From Brenneria sp. hezel4-2-4 (GTDB lineage Bacteria > Pseudomonadota > Gammaproteobacteria > Enterobacterales > Enterobacteriaceae), in the NCBI RefSeq assembly GCF_013155275.1, contig NZ_JABJXS010000010.1, forward strand, positions 1 through 64,000: a DNA stretch of 64,000 nt, written 5' to 3'. Of this stretch, positions 22,451-30,870 are shown piece after piece (position 1 is the stretch's first letter; each line of letters begins with the position of its first letter). A program made the translations under genes and the position numbers. A model generated the notes under the pieces. That model was not told the DNA's origin and did not search any database. It worked only from the letters and a program-made list of their open reading frames with translations.

Positions 22451-23605
22451 CTATTCTTTGCTTAAGGTATGCTCCTCAATCCAGTCAAAATTGATATCCT
22501 CGCCCAACCCCGGACGCTGCGGCAGATGCACGAAGCCTTCGCCGTCCATCGGATCGACGATGGAATTCAGGTAGGCGGCGGGTTCATCATAATCAAGGAA
22601 GGGATGCAGCAAGCCGCGTTCATACCAGCGGCAGTTCTTGATAGCGCCCACCACCGCCAGATTGGGGGCGCCATTGCCATGAATCTCGCAATCCATACCA
22701 AAGGCTTCGGCCAGACCAGCCACTTTCATACACGGCGAGAGACCGCCGACGCCCTGTACGCCGGCGCGCAAAATATCGCACGCGCCTTCTTTCACCCAGT
22801 CGGCCCGGCTGAAGTATTTGCCTGATAGACTTTCCGGCCCGATGACATCAATATCCAGGCTTTTGGTCAGCCAGCTATAGGAGGCCATGCTCTGTTCTTC
22901 CATCGGCTCTTCAAACCAGGCGAAATCCAGCTTCTGGAGTTCCCGGCCGATGTACAGCGCGTCGCTGCGGCTATACCAGTGATAGCCATCCAGCATCAGG
23001 CAGATATCCGGCCCGACCGCTTCACGCACGGCGGCACAGGCTTTCACATCCATTTTCGGGCTGGGAGCAAAAGAAACCGGCGGCATCCAGGTGTGCAGTT
23101 TGATGGCTTTATAGCCGCGCTGAACCAGTTTTTCGGCGAACTGACCGTACTCTTCCGGCGTGGATAAACCACCGGCCAGTTCGTCGCCGCACATGGTGCT
23201 GCCGTAGGCCGGCACTTTTTCCCGGTAACCGCCCAACAGCTTGTGGACGGGCATATTCAACATGCGCCCCTGTAGATCCCACAGCGCCGATTCAACAATC
23301 GACAGCGCGCGATCCGTCAGTTGGTTGGCGCTACCGCGCTGCCAGTGCACCAGATCCTGCCACAGACGCTCGCGATCAAACGGGTTTTGCCCGATCAGAA
23401 CTTTGCGGAAAAACGCATTCACGATATGCGGGCGAATCACTTCCGGCGGCGCGAACGCATAGCCTTTATGCCCCTCGTCGGTACTGATGGTTAACAGAGC
23501 CATTTTGGCCTGATTTTCCGCGCCCGGATGTGAATGCCCTGCGCTGTCAGACACCCGGCGCGTGGGATAAGTAAACACGGTGACATCAATTGATTCTATT
23601 TTCAC
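22451..23605 (-). CDS. Enolase-superfamily protein (mandelate racemase/muconate lactonizing enzyme group)
   Basis: 384-residue (beta/alpha)7-beta barrel enzyme of the enolase superfamily. Visible catalytic elements: Lys169-Leu-His171 (KxH) at the end of barrel strand 2, metal ligands Asp206, Glu232 and Glu258 (26-residue spacings, as in mandelate racemase), and His309 in CEIHGNGAPN. His171 and His309 are the candidate acid/base residues. The reaction (acid-sugar dehydration, racemisation or other) cannot be told from this. The start is placed at GTG 23603-23605 (MKIESIDVTVFTYPTRR) with AAGG upstream; a GTG nine codons earlier is also open. First gene of the peptide-type ABC operon, so it probably acts on the imported compound. 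Confidence 0.85.
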   Translation of the reverse strand: MKIESIDVTVFTYPTRRVSDSAGHSHPGAENQAKMALLTISTDEGHKGYAFAPPEVIRPHIVNAFFRKVLIGQNPFDRERLWQDLVHWQRGSANQLTDRALSIVESALWDLQGRMLNMPVHKLLGGYREKVPAYGSTMCGDELAGGLSTPEEYGQFAEKLVQRGYKAIKLHTWMPPVSFAPSPKMDVKACAAVREAVGPDICLMLDGYHWYSRSDALYIGRELQKLDFAWFEEPMEEQSMASYSWLTKSLDIDVIGPESLSGKYFSRADWVKEGACDILRAGVQGVGGLSPCMKVAGLAEAFGMDCEIHGNGAPNLAVVGAIKNCRWYERGLLHPFLDYDEPAAYLNSIVDPMDGEGFVHLPQRPGLGEDINFDWIEEHTLSKE

Positions 23606-23651
23606 GTTGTTACCTGCCTTGATGTTTAACACAACTCATGTACACGATTTA

Positions 23652-23664
23652 CAGTTGGAAACTG
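23652..23664. promoter_or_regulatory. Candidate operator upstream of the enolase-family operon
   Basis: The inverted repeat CAGTT-GGA-AACTG lies 47 bases upstream of the GTG start of the enolase-family gene. It is short and found by eye; no regulator gene is adjacent. Confidence 0.25.
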
Positions 23665-23901
23665 CATGTATTAAAGGAACAATTTTGTATGCGTCGTCAT
23701 TCTGTATAAGGGAAAAAGCAGATATATCTACCCGTTTTCTCTTACAGAGAGATCGGCATCACAAAAAAGGAATAATGTGTTAATTAAAAAAAAATAGCGT
23801 TTTATTTTTAATTATTAAGGTTGTTCCTGCGTTAGTCATTAGGCAATTTCTTTCATCTAAAAAGATTATGCGGCGGATAATTGTGCAATTGCCCATAACT
23901 T

Positions 23902-23917
23902 TGTGAGCATTATCACC
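23902..23917. promoter_or_regulatory. Candidate CRP binding site
   Basis: TGTGA-GCATTA-TCACC matches 9 of the 10 core bases of the CRP consensus (TGTGA-N6-TCACA). It lies in the 351-base intergenic stretch 23606-23956, about 300 bases from the enolase-family start and 40 bases before the small gene at 23957. The rest of that stretch is AT-rich (promoter-like near 23760-23830) and holds no gene I can recognise. Confidence 0.55.
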
Positions 23918-23934
23918 AGAAAAATCGCATACCC

Positions 23935-23951
23935 TTCCCTTGACAAGGGAA
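23935..23951 (+). promoter_or_regulatory. Hairpin overlapping the Shine-Dalgarno of the small gene at 23957
   Basis: TTCCCTT-GAC-AAGGGAA is a perfect 7-bp inverted repeat. The right arm contains AAGGGA, the only good SD for the ATG at 23957, so the stem would hide the ribosome site. Significance is inferred. Confidence 0.45.
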
Positions 23952-23956
23952 ATAGC

Positions 23957-24187
23957 ATGTTTTCAATCGCCGATGAGAAAGCCATACGCTCGAATTCCGG
24001 GCGCAAGATTAATGATGGTTTCCCGGCCGAGCGTCAAGGTGAGCGATGGGTCGCCAGCGCATTGAAAAAACAGCATTTTCACCTGTATGATGGCCCCTGC
24101 CTGGAAGACGAAACCCAATCCGCCGCGATAGACGGCATTCAGGTTCCCGATGGTAATGGGCAAATTGAATATTTATCCCGCCGTTGA
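23957..24187 (+). CDS. Hypothetical protein, 76 residues
   Basis: I do not recognise this protein. It begins MFSIADEKAIRSNSGRKIND and is soluble, polar, with no membrane segment or signal peptide. An AAGGGA SD lies six bases before the ATG, which supports translation. A GTG at 23903 would extend it by 18 residues, but that GTG lies inside the candidate CRP site. It sits alone upstream of cysG, a position where E. coli has nirBDC. It could be a lineage-specific small protein or a chance open frame. Confidence 0.4.
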   Translation: MFSIADEKAIRSNSGRKINDGFPAERQGERWVASALKKQHFHLYDGPCLEDETQSAAIDGIQVPDGNGQIEYLSRR

Positions 24188-24291
24188 GGGCATAATTGCC
24201 GTTGATGACGCGCCATCACTGATATAACGCTACGCCGCCTGCCTCACTGGCGGGCGGCTTCTATTGACCTGAATTTATTAAGAGGCAACAC

Positions 24292-25671
24292 ATGGATTAC
24301 CTGCCAATATTTTGCCAGTTACGCGACAAACCTTGCTTATTGGTCGGGGGAGGAGAAATCGCCGAGCGTAAAGCCAGGCTATTACTGGATGCCGGAGCGA
24401 TTCTCACGGTGAATGCCCTCAGCTTTAATGAACAATTTATTGGCTGGCAAAAAGACGCGCGGGTCACCCTGGTACAGGGTCGGTTTAATCCAGACTTGCT
24501 GAACGGCGCATGGCTGGCGATTGCCGCGACTGACGATCGGGAAATCAACAGGCAGGTTTACGAAAGCGCCAGCAAACAGCGGATTTTCTGCAACACCGTA
24601 GACGATGCCCGGAACACAAGCTGCATTATGCCTTCCATTATCGACCGATCTCCTATTATGGTCGCCATCTCATCCGGGGGAACCGCGCCGGTGCTGGCGC
24701 GTATACTGCGTGAGAAACTGGAAAGCATCCTGCCGCAGCATCTTGGCAAGCTGGCGGCTTTTGCCGGCGAACTACGCCAGCGCGTGAAAGGCCGCTTCAA
24801 AAATATGGGCGCCCGTCGCCGCTTTTGGGAAAAACTGTTTATTCACGACCGGCTGGCTCAATCGCTGGCGAATAACGACACCGCCAGCGTACAGCAGCTT
24901 ACCGAGCAACTCTTCTCCGCGCCGTTGGATGACCGGGGTGAAGTCGTCCTGGTGGGCGCGGGGCCGGGAGATGCGGGATTATTAACGCTAAAAGGCCTAC
25001 AGCAACTGCAACAGGCCGATATCGTGATCTACGATCGTCTGGTTTCAGAAGAGGTGCTTAACCTGGTAAGGCGCGATGCCGAACGTATTTTTGTCGGCAA
25101 GCAGTCTGGTCATCACTGTATTCCCCAGGAACAGATTAACCAGCTATTACAGGAAAAAGCGCTGGCGGGGAAACGGGTGGTGCGGTTAAAAGGCGGCGAT
25201 CCCTTTATCTTCGGGCGCGGCGGCGAGGAATTGGAGCACCTGCAACAGGCGGGAATTCCTTTTTCCGTCGTGCCCGGCATTACCGCCGCCTCCGGCTGCT
25301 CCGCCTATGGCGGCATTCCCTTAACGCATCGCAATCATGCCCAAGGCGTGAGGCTAATCACCGGACATGTCCAACATGACGCCGAACTCGACTGGGCCAG
25401 CCTGGCGGCCGAAAAACAAACGCTGGTGTTCTATATGGGGCTCCAGCAGGCTGATTATATTCAGAGCAAACTGATCGAACAGAAGCTTCCGGCCACCGTC
25501 CCTGTCGCGTTGATTGAAAATGGCACATCCACGGCGCAGAGGGTATTAACCGGACAGCTTTCCCAGCTTGGTGAACTGGCGAAACAGGCTGTCAGCCCGA
25601 GCCTGATCATCATCGGCAGCGTCGTCAGCCTGCGAGAAAAACTGAACTGGTTTATCCAGCGACCAGACTAA
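24292..25671 (+). CDS. cysG: Siroheme synthase CysG
   Basis: Trifunctional enzyme making siroheme from uroporphyrinogen III for sulfite and nitrite reductases. It is 459 residues. The N-terminal CysGB half (dehydrogenase/ferrochelatase) has the Rossmann motif [19 protein letters not shown] at about residues 18-37. The C-terminal CysGA half (SAM-dependent methyltransferase) starts at [15 protein letters not shown] (about 221) and carries [15 protein letters not shown]. Full length. nirB/nirD/nirC, its E. coli neighbours, are absent from this side. Confidence 0.97.
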   Translation: MDYLPIFCQLRDKPCLLVGGGEIAERKARLLLDAGAILTVNALSFNEQFIGWQKDARVTLVQGRFNPDLLNGAWLAIAATDDREINRQVYESASKQRIFCNTVDDARNTSCIMPSIIDRSPIMVAISSGGTAPVLARILREKLESILPQHLGKLAAFAGELRQRVKGRFKNMGARRRFWEKLFIHDRLAQSLANNDTASVQQLTEQLFSAPLDDRGEVVLVGAGPGDAGLLTLKGLQQLQQADIVIYDRLVSEEVLNLVRRDAERIFVGKQSGHHCIPQEQINQLLQEKALAGKRVVRLKGGDPFIFGRGGEELEHLQQAGIPFSVVPGITAASGCSAYGGIPLTHRNHAQGVRLITGHVQHDAELDWASLAAEKQTLVFYMGLQQADYIQSKLIEQKLPATVPVALIENGTSTAQRVLTGQLSQLGELAKQAVSPSLIIIGSVVSLREKLNWFIQRPD

Positions 25672-25743
25672 CGACCATACCGTTCTTCTTTTATCGACGG
25701 CGGCCGGCGGAGGGATCATCCCGCTGGATCGCCGCCCGACAAA

Positions 25744-25760
25744 TGCACCAATATAGTGCT
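25744..25760. promoter_or_regulatory. Candidate NtrC binding site
   Basis: TGCACC-AATAT-AGTGCT matches 10 of 12 positions of the NtrC consensus TGCACY-N5-RGTGCA-like dyad and is very close to one of the E. coli glnA sites. A weaker second dyad, GGCACC-AAATG-GAAGCA, lies at 25762-25778. Both are about 150-180 bases upstream of the sigma54 promoter. Confidence 0.6.
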
Positions 25761-25925
25761 TGGCACCAAATGGAAGCACCGCAATGCACTACTTTGTCAC
25801 AATTCCCTCTAAAACATTATTTTGATGCTTTACCCGCTATGCGACCTGCCTTATGTTGGCTAATCTAATGGCGATTAATAAGCAATATATATGAATAAAT
25901 AGTCAATTTAGGCACGGGTAAAATC

Positions 25926-25942
25926 TGGCCTGAATATTGCTT
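25926..25942 (+). promoter_or_regulatory. Candidate sigma54 promoter of the amino-acid ABC operon
   Basis: TGGCCTGAATATTGCTT has GG (25927-25928) and GC (25939-25940) separated by exactly ten bases, and matches TGGC....TTGCT of the sigma54 consensus. Transcription would start near 25952. The leader begins with a GCTTAG/CTAAGC dyad (25939-25954) and a GCAC-TTCG-GTGC tetraloop hairpin (25953-25964). The 414-base region 25672-26085 otherwise holds no gene. The first ORF of the operon starts at 26086. Confidence 0.6.
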
Positions 25943-26085
25943 AGCATCCTAAGCACTTCGGTGCGAGCGAAGCTATACCTCTACATCGTCGTTCCCGAAC
26001 AGGGTGTGCGGTTCTCCGATCACAAAAAACAGTTCTGCTCACGACATCATTAGAAGGCGGAACAATAAGCAGTTGGGAGCTATTT

Positions 26086-26802
26086 GTGGAAGAAGTGACT
26101 TTCTGGCAACTCATCAGTTTTGGTGAAAATGGCTGGGGGAAATTATTATTGCTCGGCGCTGGCATGACGATCGCGCTGGCAACCTGCGGGTTCCTGCTCG
26201 GCGCGCTCATCGGCACCGTCGGCGCCTGGTCAAAAATTTGCGGTAACCGTCCCGTACGTTATCTCGCTGACGCCTATACCACCATCATCCGCGGCATACC
26301 CGACCTGCTCATCATTTACCTGCTGTACTTTGGCGGAAGCTCGGCGTTAACCATGCTGGCCAGACTTTTCGGCAATGATGGCTTTGTCGGTTTTCCTGGC
26401 TTTCTGGCCGGGGTATTTGCCGTTGGCATCTCTTCAGGCGCACAGCAGACGGAAGTTTTCCGCGGCGCGTTTTACGCGGTTTCCACCGGTGAAATTGAAG
26501 CCGCCAAAGCCTGCGGTATGCCCACGATGCTCCGCCTGCGGCGTATTATCATGCCGCTCCTGCTGCGCCATGCCATCCCGGCATTAGGCAATGTCTGGCA
26601 ACTGGTGTTAAAAACCTCCGCACTGGTATCGGTCACCGGCGTCGCCGAGTTGATGACCCAATCTCAAACCGGCTCGGGTTCAACCGGCAAACCGTTTGAT
26701 TTCTTTATGGCGGCGGCGATGCTTTACCTGGTTATCTCTATCTGTTCCGGCTGGATTATGCGTAGAACAGAGTCATATTATTCCCGGGGTGTGAAACGCT
26801 GA
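26086..26802 (+). CDS. Polar amino-acid ABC transporter permease (HisQ/OccQ-like)
   Basis: 238-residue inner-membrane permease of the HisMQ family with about five membrane segments. Start GTG 26086 with GGGAG upstream. The EAA coupling loop is EIEAAKACGMPTMLRLRRIIMPLLLRHAIP-like (residues about 132-160), and TTIIRGIPDLLIIYLLYFG is the family N-terminal signature. Its stop codon shares one base with the start of the next permease. The family imports basic amino acids or opines. Confidence 0.92.
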   Translation: MEEVTFWQLISFGENGWGKLLLLGAGMTIALATCGFLLGALIGTVGAWSKICGNRPVRYLADAYTTIIRGIPDLLIIYLLYFGGSSALTMLARLFGNDGFVGFPGFLAGVFAVGISSGAQQTEVFRGAFYAVSTGEIEAAKACGMPTMLRLRRIIMPLLLRHAIPALGNVWQLVLKTSALVSVTGVAELMTQSQTGSGSTGKPFDFFMAAAMLYLVISICSGWIMRRTESYYSRGVKR

Positions 26803-27536
26803 TGGATTTTCCTTTTATTTATGCCACGTTTCTGGAAATCATTCCCGGCATTCCCCTGACGCTTCAGTTAGCCATCGGTTCTGTTTTTTTAGGGTTCTTT
26901 CTGGCTCTGGGGCTGGCGTTAATGCAGATATCCGGAAACCCGCTGCTAAATTCGATTGCCCGGACCTATGTGCTGTTTTTCCGCGGCACGCCGCTGCTGG
27001 TGCAACTGTTTTTAATCTACTACGGGCTGGGACAATTTCCCTGGGTCCGGGAAAGTTTCCTGTGGCCGATGCTGCGCGAACCCTATTGGTGCGCCCTGCT
27101 GTCTCTCAGCCTGTGTACCGCCGCCTATGCCAGTGAAATCATCCGGGGCGGATTGCAATCCGTGCCTGCCGGACAGATAGAGGCCGCCCGCGCCTGCGGC
27201 ATGCCGTCCCTGATGATTTTTAAACGCATTATTTTCCCATTGGCTATTCGTCAGGCGCTGCCAGCCTACGGTAATGAATTGATCTCAATGATCAAATCAA
27301 CCTCACTGGCTTCCATTATCACCTTGATGGAAATTACCGGTATTGCCGCCCGAATTATTGCGGAAACCTACCGGGCGCTTGAAGTCTTCATGGTTGCCGG
27401 CGCGATCTATCTGTTTATCAACCTTATTCTGACGCGTCTGTTGATATGGGCGGAGTTCACCGTCACCCCGCATTTACGGGCGCCCGGCGCCCCGTCTGCA
27501 GCAAAGAACATCAAGAAACTGGGAGACCTTAAATGA
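26802..27536 (+). CDS. Polar amino-acid ABC transporter permease (HisM/OccM-like)
   Basis: 244-residue partner permease. It has the [22 protein letters not shown] signature, split across about residues 46-67, and the EAA loop around [19 protein letters not shown]. About five membrane segments. Start ATG 26802 overlaps the previous stop and its end overlaps the ATPase start by four bases, so the three genes are translationally coupled. Confidence 0.92.
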   Translation: MDFPFIYATFLEIIPGIPLTLQLAIGSVFLGFFLALGLALMQISGNPLLNSIARTYVLFFRGTPLLVQLFLIYYGLGQFPWVRESFLWPMLREPYWCALLSLSLCTAAYASEIIRGGLQSVPAGQIEAARACGMPSLMIFKRIIFPLAIRQALPAYGNELISMIKSTSLASIITLMEITGIAARIIAETYRALEVFMVAGAIYLFINLILTRLLIWAEFTVTPHLRAPGAPSAAKNIKKLGDLK

Positions 27537-28297
27537 CCACGCCAGCGATCTGCCTGCGCAATATTCACAAAAGCTTTGGCTCTCTGGAAGTGCTGAAAGG
27601 TATCTCTTTTGAAGCCAGTCAGGGCGAAGTTGTCTCGATCCTCGGATCATCCGGTTCAGGAAAATCCACCCTGCTGCGTTGTATCAATATGCTGGAACTC
27701 CCCGATCGAGGAGAAATTATCGTCGCGGGCGAATCCATTGAAATGAAACCAAACCGCAAGGGACAAAACCGCCCTTCCAATCCCAGGCAAATCGATCGGA
27801 TACGCACTCAGCTAGGCATGGTGTTTCAGAGCTTCAATCTGTGGTCGCACAAAACGGTGCTGGAAAACGTTATTGAAGCACCGGTACATGTTTTAAAACG
27901 TTCTCATGCAGAAAGTGTGGAGCATGCCGAGCAGCTATTGGAAAAAGTCGGGCTGGCGGATAAACGACATTACTACCCTTCCCATCTTTCAGGCGGTCAG
28001 CAACAACGTGCGGCGATCGCCCGCGCATTGGCGATGGCGCCGAAAGTTATGCTGTTCGACGAGCCGACATCGGCGCTTGACCCTGAATTGGTCGGTGAAG
28101 TATTACGCGTGATGCGAACACTGGCGGACGAAGGAATGACTATGCTGGTCGTCACGCATGAGATGGATTTCGCCCGCGAAGTCTCGAACCGGGTGGTCTT
28201 TCTGCATCAAGGCGAGATTGAAGAACAGGGTACGCCAGAGCAGGTTTTCACCGCCAGTCAATCCGCCCGCTTCCGGCAATTCATTGCCAGCTGGTAA
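27533..28297 (+). CDS. Polar amino-acid ABC transporter ATP-binding protein (HisP/OccP-like)
   Basis: 254-residue ATPase. Walker [10 protein letters not shown], signature [15 protein letters not shown], Walker [15 protein letters not shown] and switch His in VVTHEMDFA. HisP-type insertion [20 protein letters not shown] follows the first strand block. Start ATG at 27533 overlaps the permease stop (ATGA). Confidence 0.94.
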   Translation: MTTPAICLRNIHKSFGSLEVLKGISFEASQGEVVSILGSSGSGKSTLLRCINMLELPDRGEIIVAGESIEMKPNRKGQNRPSNPRQIDRIRTQLGMVFQSFNLWSHKTVLENVIEAPVHVLKRSHAESVEHAEQLLEKVGLADKRHYYPSHLSGGQQQRAAIARALAMAPKVMLFDEPTSALDPELVGEVLRVMRTLADEGMTMLVVTHEMDFAREVSNRVVFLHQGEIEEQGTPEQVFTASQSARFRQFIASW

Positions 28298-28345
28298 GTC
28301 ACTATTAATGATTAATCAATAAAATAACACCGGGGAAATAGCCTT

Positions 28346-29215
28346 ATGATGAAATCAAAATTAAAAATGATCGCCTGTTCGCTGTGTCTGGTAAGCACGC
28401 TGGCCGCGGCTTTCACCGCGTCGGCTGAAGAGAAAAAATGGTCGACGATACGTATCGCCACCGAAGGCAACTATCATCCTTACAACTTCACCAAGCCTGA
28501 CGGTACGCTGGATGGTTTTGAAATCGATATGTACAAAGTCCTGTGCGAGAGCATGCAGGTTAAATGCGACATCATAGTACAGCCGTTTACCAGCACCATT
28601 CCGGCGCTGAACGCCGGCAAGTTTGACGCCATCATCTCTGGTATGTCAGCCACGGAGAAACGCCGTCAGGTTATTGATTTCAGCCAACCTTACACCCAGT
28701 CAGGGCAGACTTTCGCCGTGTTGAAATCCAGCCCGCTGGCGAAAGAACTGCCTGATGCAGGCAAACGCTTCTCCATCAATCCGGCTGATGAAGCCGTCGC
28801 ATTAGAAGAAATCGAAAAATTAAAACCCCTGCTGCAAGGCAAAACCATCGGCGTTCAGTCCGCCTCCATTGCCAGCGCGTTTCTGGATAAATACCTCAAG
28901 GGCGTCATGACCATTCGTGAATATAAAACCACACAGGAACACGATCTTGACCTGAAAGCCGGACGCGTGGATCTGGTCATTGCTTCCGCGCCTTACCTGA
29001 AAGGCATTACCGAAAAACCGGGCAATACCGACATCGTAACCCCGGGCCCGCAGTTCATCGGCGGCATTCTGGGCAGCGGTTCATCCGTCGGTCTGCGTAA
29101 AACCGATCCTGAACTGAAGGCCATGTTCAACACCGCCATTGAGCAAGCCAAGAACGACGGTACATTGAAGAAATTGAGTGAAAAATGGTTTGGCATGGAT
29201 ACCTCACCGCTCTAA
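28346..29215 (+). CDS. Polar amino-acid ABC transporter substrate-binding protein (ArgT/OccT-like)
   Basis: 289-residue periplasmic binding protein of the SBP_bac_3 family. It has a signal peptide MMKSKLKMIACSLCLVSTLA with cleavage near TASA-EEKK. The signature GFEIDMYKVLCESMQVKC corresponds to the ArgT/HisJ GFDIDLAKELC pattern, and a conserved block FDAIISGMSATEKRRQVIDF follows (given in parts). Probably binds arginine, ornithine or a conjugate. The gene follows the ATPase by 48 bases. Confidence 0.92.
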   Translation: MMKSKLKMIACSLCLVSTLAAAFTASAEEKKWSTIRIATEGNYHPYNFTKPDGTLDGFEIDMYKVLCESMQVKCDIIVQPFTSTIPALNAGKFDAIISGMSATEKRRQVIDFSQPYTQSGQTFAVLKSSPLAKELPDAGKRFSINPADEAVALEEIEKLKPLLQGKTIGVQSASIASAFLDKYLKGVMTIREYKTTQEHDLDLKAGRVDLVIASAPYLKGITEKPGNTDIVTPGPQFIGGILGSGSSVGLRKTDPELKAMFNTAIEQAKNDGTLKKLSEKWFGMDTSPL

Positions 29216-29348
29216 TTCACGATTGAGCTAGCCGGGGCGACGATGGCGTGAGGCATCCCTGTGGAAACCTCATCACCGTCTCCCCTCATATCGGACTTTT
29301 CCAGCGGTCTGTACCGTTTTTATCAGACAGCACGAGAATTTATCGCAC

Positions 29349-30803
29349 ATGAACGCAACACAAACTGAAGACACGTTGCCCGCCGTCGATCGTCAGACCG
29401 TAGAAGAAATCTGCGCGCTGATTGCGAACAAGCGCCAGCAGTTCTTCACCCTGAGCGACGGCATCTGGGATACCCCGGAGCTGAATTATGAAGAATACCG
29501 TTCGGCAGCCCAGCATGAGGCCGTACTCAAAGCGGAAGGTTTCCGCCTGACAAAGGGCATCGCCGGCATGCCGACGGCATTATTGGGCGAATTTGGCGCG
29601 GGTTCGCCGGTCATCGCCATCCTTGGCGAATACGACGCCCTGCCGGGCTTGAGCCAGCAGGCAAATGTGACCGAACCCAAACCGTTGGAAAACGGCGGCA
29701 ACGGGCACGGCTGTGGTCATAATCTGCTTGGCACCGCCGCCTTGCAGGCCGCGACAGCGGTAAAGGATTATCTGCAAAAACACGCCATTGCGGGGACGAT
29801 CCGTTTCTATGGCTGCCCGGCGGAAGAAGGCGGCTCATCAAAAGGCTTTATGGTAAAAGCCGGCGTTTTTGATGATGTGGATATCGCTATCTGCTGGCAC
29901 CCGGCCACCTTTACCGGGGTCAACAGCCCGGTATCACTGGCCTGTAATGAGCTGAACTTCTACTTTAAAGGCCGGGCCGCTCATGCGGCAAGTAGCCCGC
30001 ATCTGGGACGCAGCGCCCTTGATGCCGTCGAATTAATGAACGTGGGCGTCAACTACATGCGTGAGCATATGCCTTCTTCCGCCCGCGTTCACTACGCCAT
30101 TACCGACAGCGGCGGTCATGCGCCCAATGTGGTACAGGCCAATGCCACCGTGCGCTATCTGGTGCGCGCCAGACAGTTGCCGGAGCTGCACCAGTTGGTC
30201 ACACGGGTGAAAAAAATTGCCGAAGGCGCCGCACTGATGACCGAAACCCAAGTCAGTTGTGAAGTGCTTAGCGGTGATGCCAACCTGCTGGGTAATCAAC
30301 CATTGGAGCAACGGATGCATGAGCATCTGCTGACGCTGGGCCCCATTGAGTTCGATGAAAACGATCGCCAACTGGCGGCAAAATTTCAGACCGCGCTGAC
30401 GGCCGAGGACATTGCCGAATCCTACGCCCGGTTTGGCGTCACGCCACGTCCGGGTTTAGCGCTGCATGACGGCATTTATCCGCTCTACAGTCCCAATGAG
30501 GCGTTTATCGGCTCAACGGACGTAGGCACCGTAAGCTGGGTGGTGCCGACCGTGCAGATCCGCAGCGCCACTTACGCTATCGGTACGCCGGCCCACTCAT
30601 GGCAGTTGGTCGCTCAGGGCAAAACGCAGGCCGCTCACAAAGGCATGGAATATGCCGCAAAAGCGATGGCTTCGCTGGCTGTCGATTTACTGCTAACGCC
30701 CGATCTGGTCGCCCAGGCGCAAGCCGATCTTCAGGCTAAATTGCAGCAAACGCCTTTTGAAAACCCGATTCCGGACGATGTTTTTCCGCCGCTGCCGCAG
30801 TGA
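29349..30803 (+). CDS. M20 family amidohydrolase (AbgB-like)
   Basis: 484-residue zinc amidohydrolase of the M20D/AbgB type. Metal-site motifs: GHGCGHNLLG (about residues 118-127), CPAEEGGSSKGFMV (about 157-170) and the dimerisation-domain stretch AAHAASSPHLGRSALDAVELM. Relatives cleave amide-linked amino acids, for example p-aminobenzoyl-glutamate, and in plant-associated bacteria indole-3-acetyl-aspartate. Placed 133 bases after the binding protein, so it probably releases an amino acid from the imported conjugate. No AbgA partner is present. Confidence 0.88.
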   Translation: MNATQTEDTLPAVDRQTVEEICALIANKRQQFFTLSDGIWDTPELNYEEYRSAAQHEAVLKAEGFRLTKGIAGMPTALLGEFGAGSPVIAILGEYDALPGLSQQANVTEPKPLENGGNGHGCGHNLLGTAALQAATAVKDYLQKHAIAGTIRFYGCPAEEGGSSKGFMVKAGVFDDVDIAICWHPATFTGVNSPVSLACNELNFYFKGRAAHAASSPHLGRSALDAVELMNVGVNYMREHMPSSARVHYAITDSGGHAPNVVQANATVRYLVRARQLPELHQLVTRVKKIAEGAALMTETQVSCEVLSGDANLLGNQPLEQRMHEHLLTLGPIEFDENDRQLAAKFQTALTAEDIAESYARFGVTPRPGLALHDGIYPLYSPNEAFIGSTDVGTVSWVVPTVQIRSATYAIGTPAHSWQLVAQGKTQAAHKGMEYAAKAMASLAVDLLLTPDLVAQAQADLQAKLQQTPFENPIPDDVFPPLPQ

Positions 30804-30833
30804 TTAACGTTATAGGAAAGAAGTGAAAGACAG

Positions 30834-30861
30834 GTCATCAGGAGGAACCCCTCCTGATGAC
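30834..30861. terminator. Hairpin between the ABC/amidohydrolase operon and trpS
   Basis: Perfect 12-bp stem GTCATCAGGAGG / CCTCCTGATGAC with a four-base loop in a convergent gap. The downstream T content is weak (TTATAAC), so it is a probable but not textbook terminator for both directions. Confidence 0.65.
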
Positions 30862-30870
30862 TTATAACAC

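Noticed and set aside
25744-25781. TTGGCACCAAATGGAAGC as a sigma54 promoter
   Set aside because: The GG and GC are 12 bases apart; sigma54 promoters need 10. The segment fits NtrC half-sites better.
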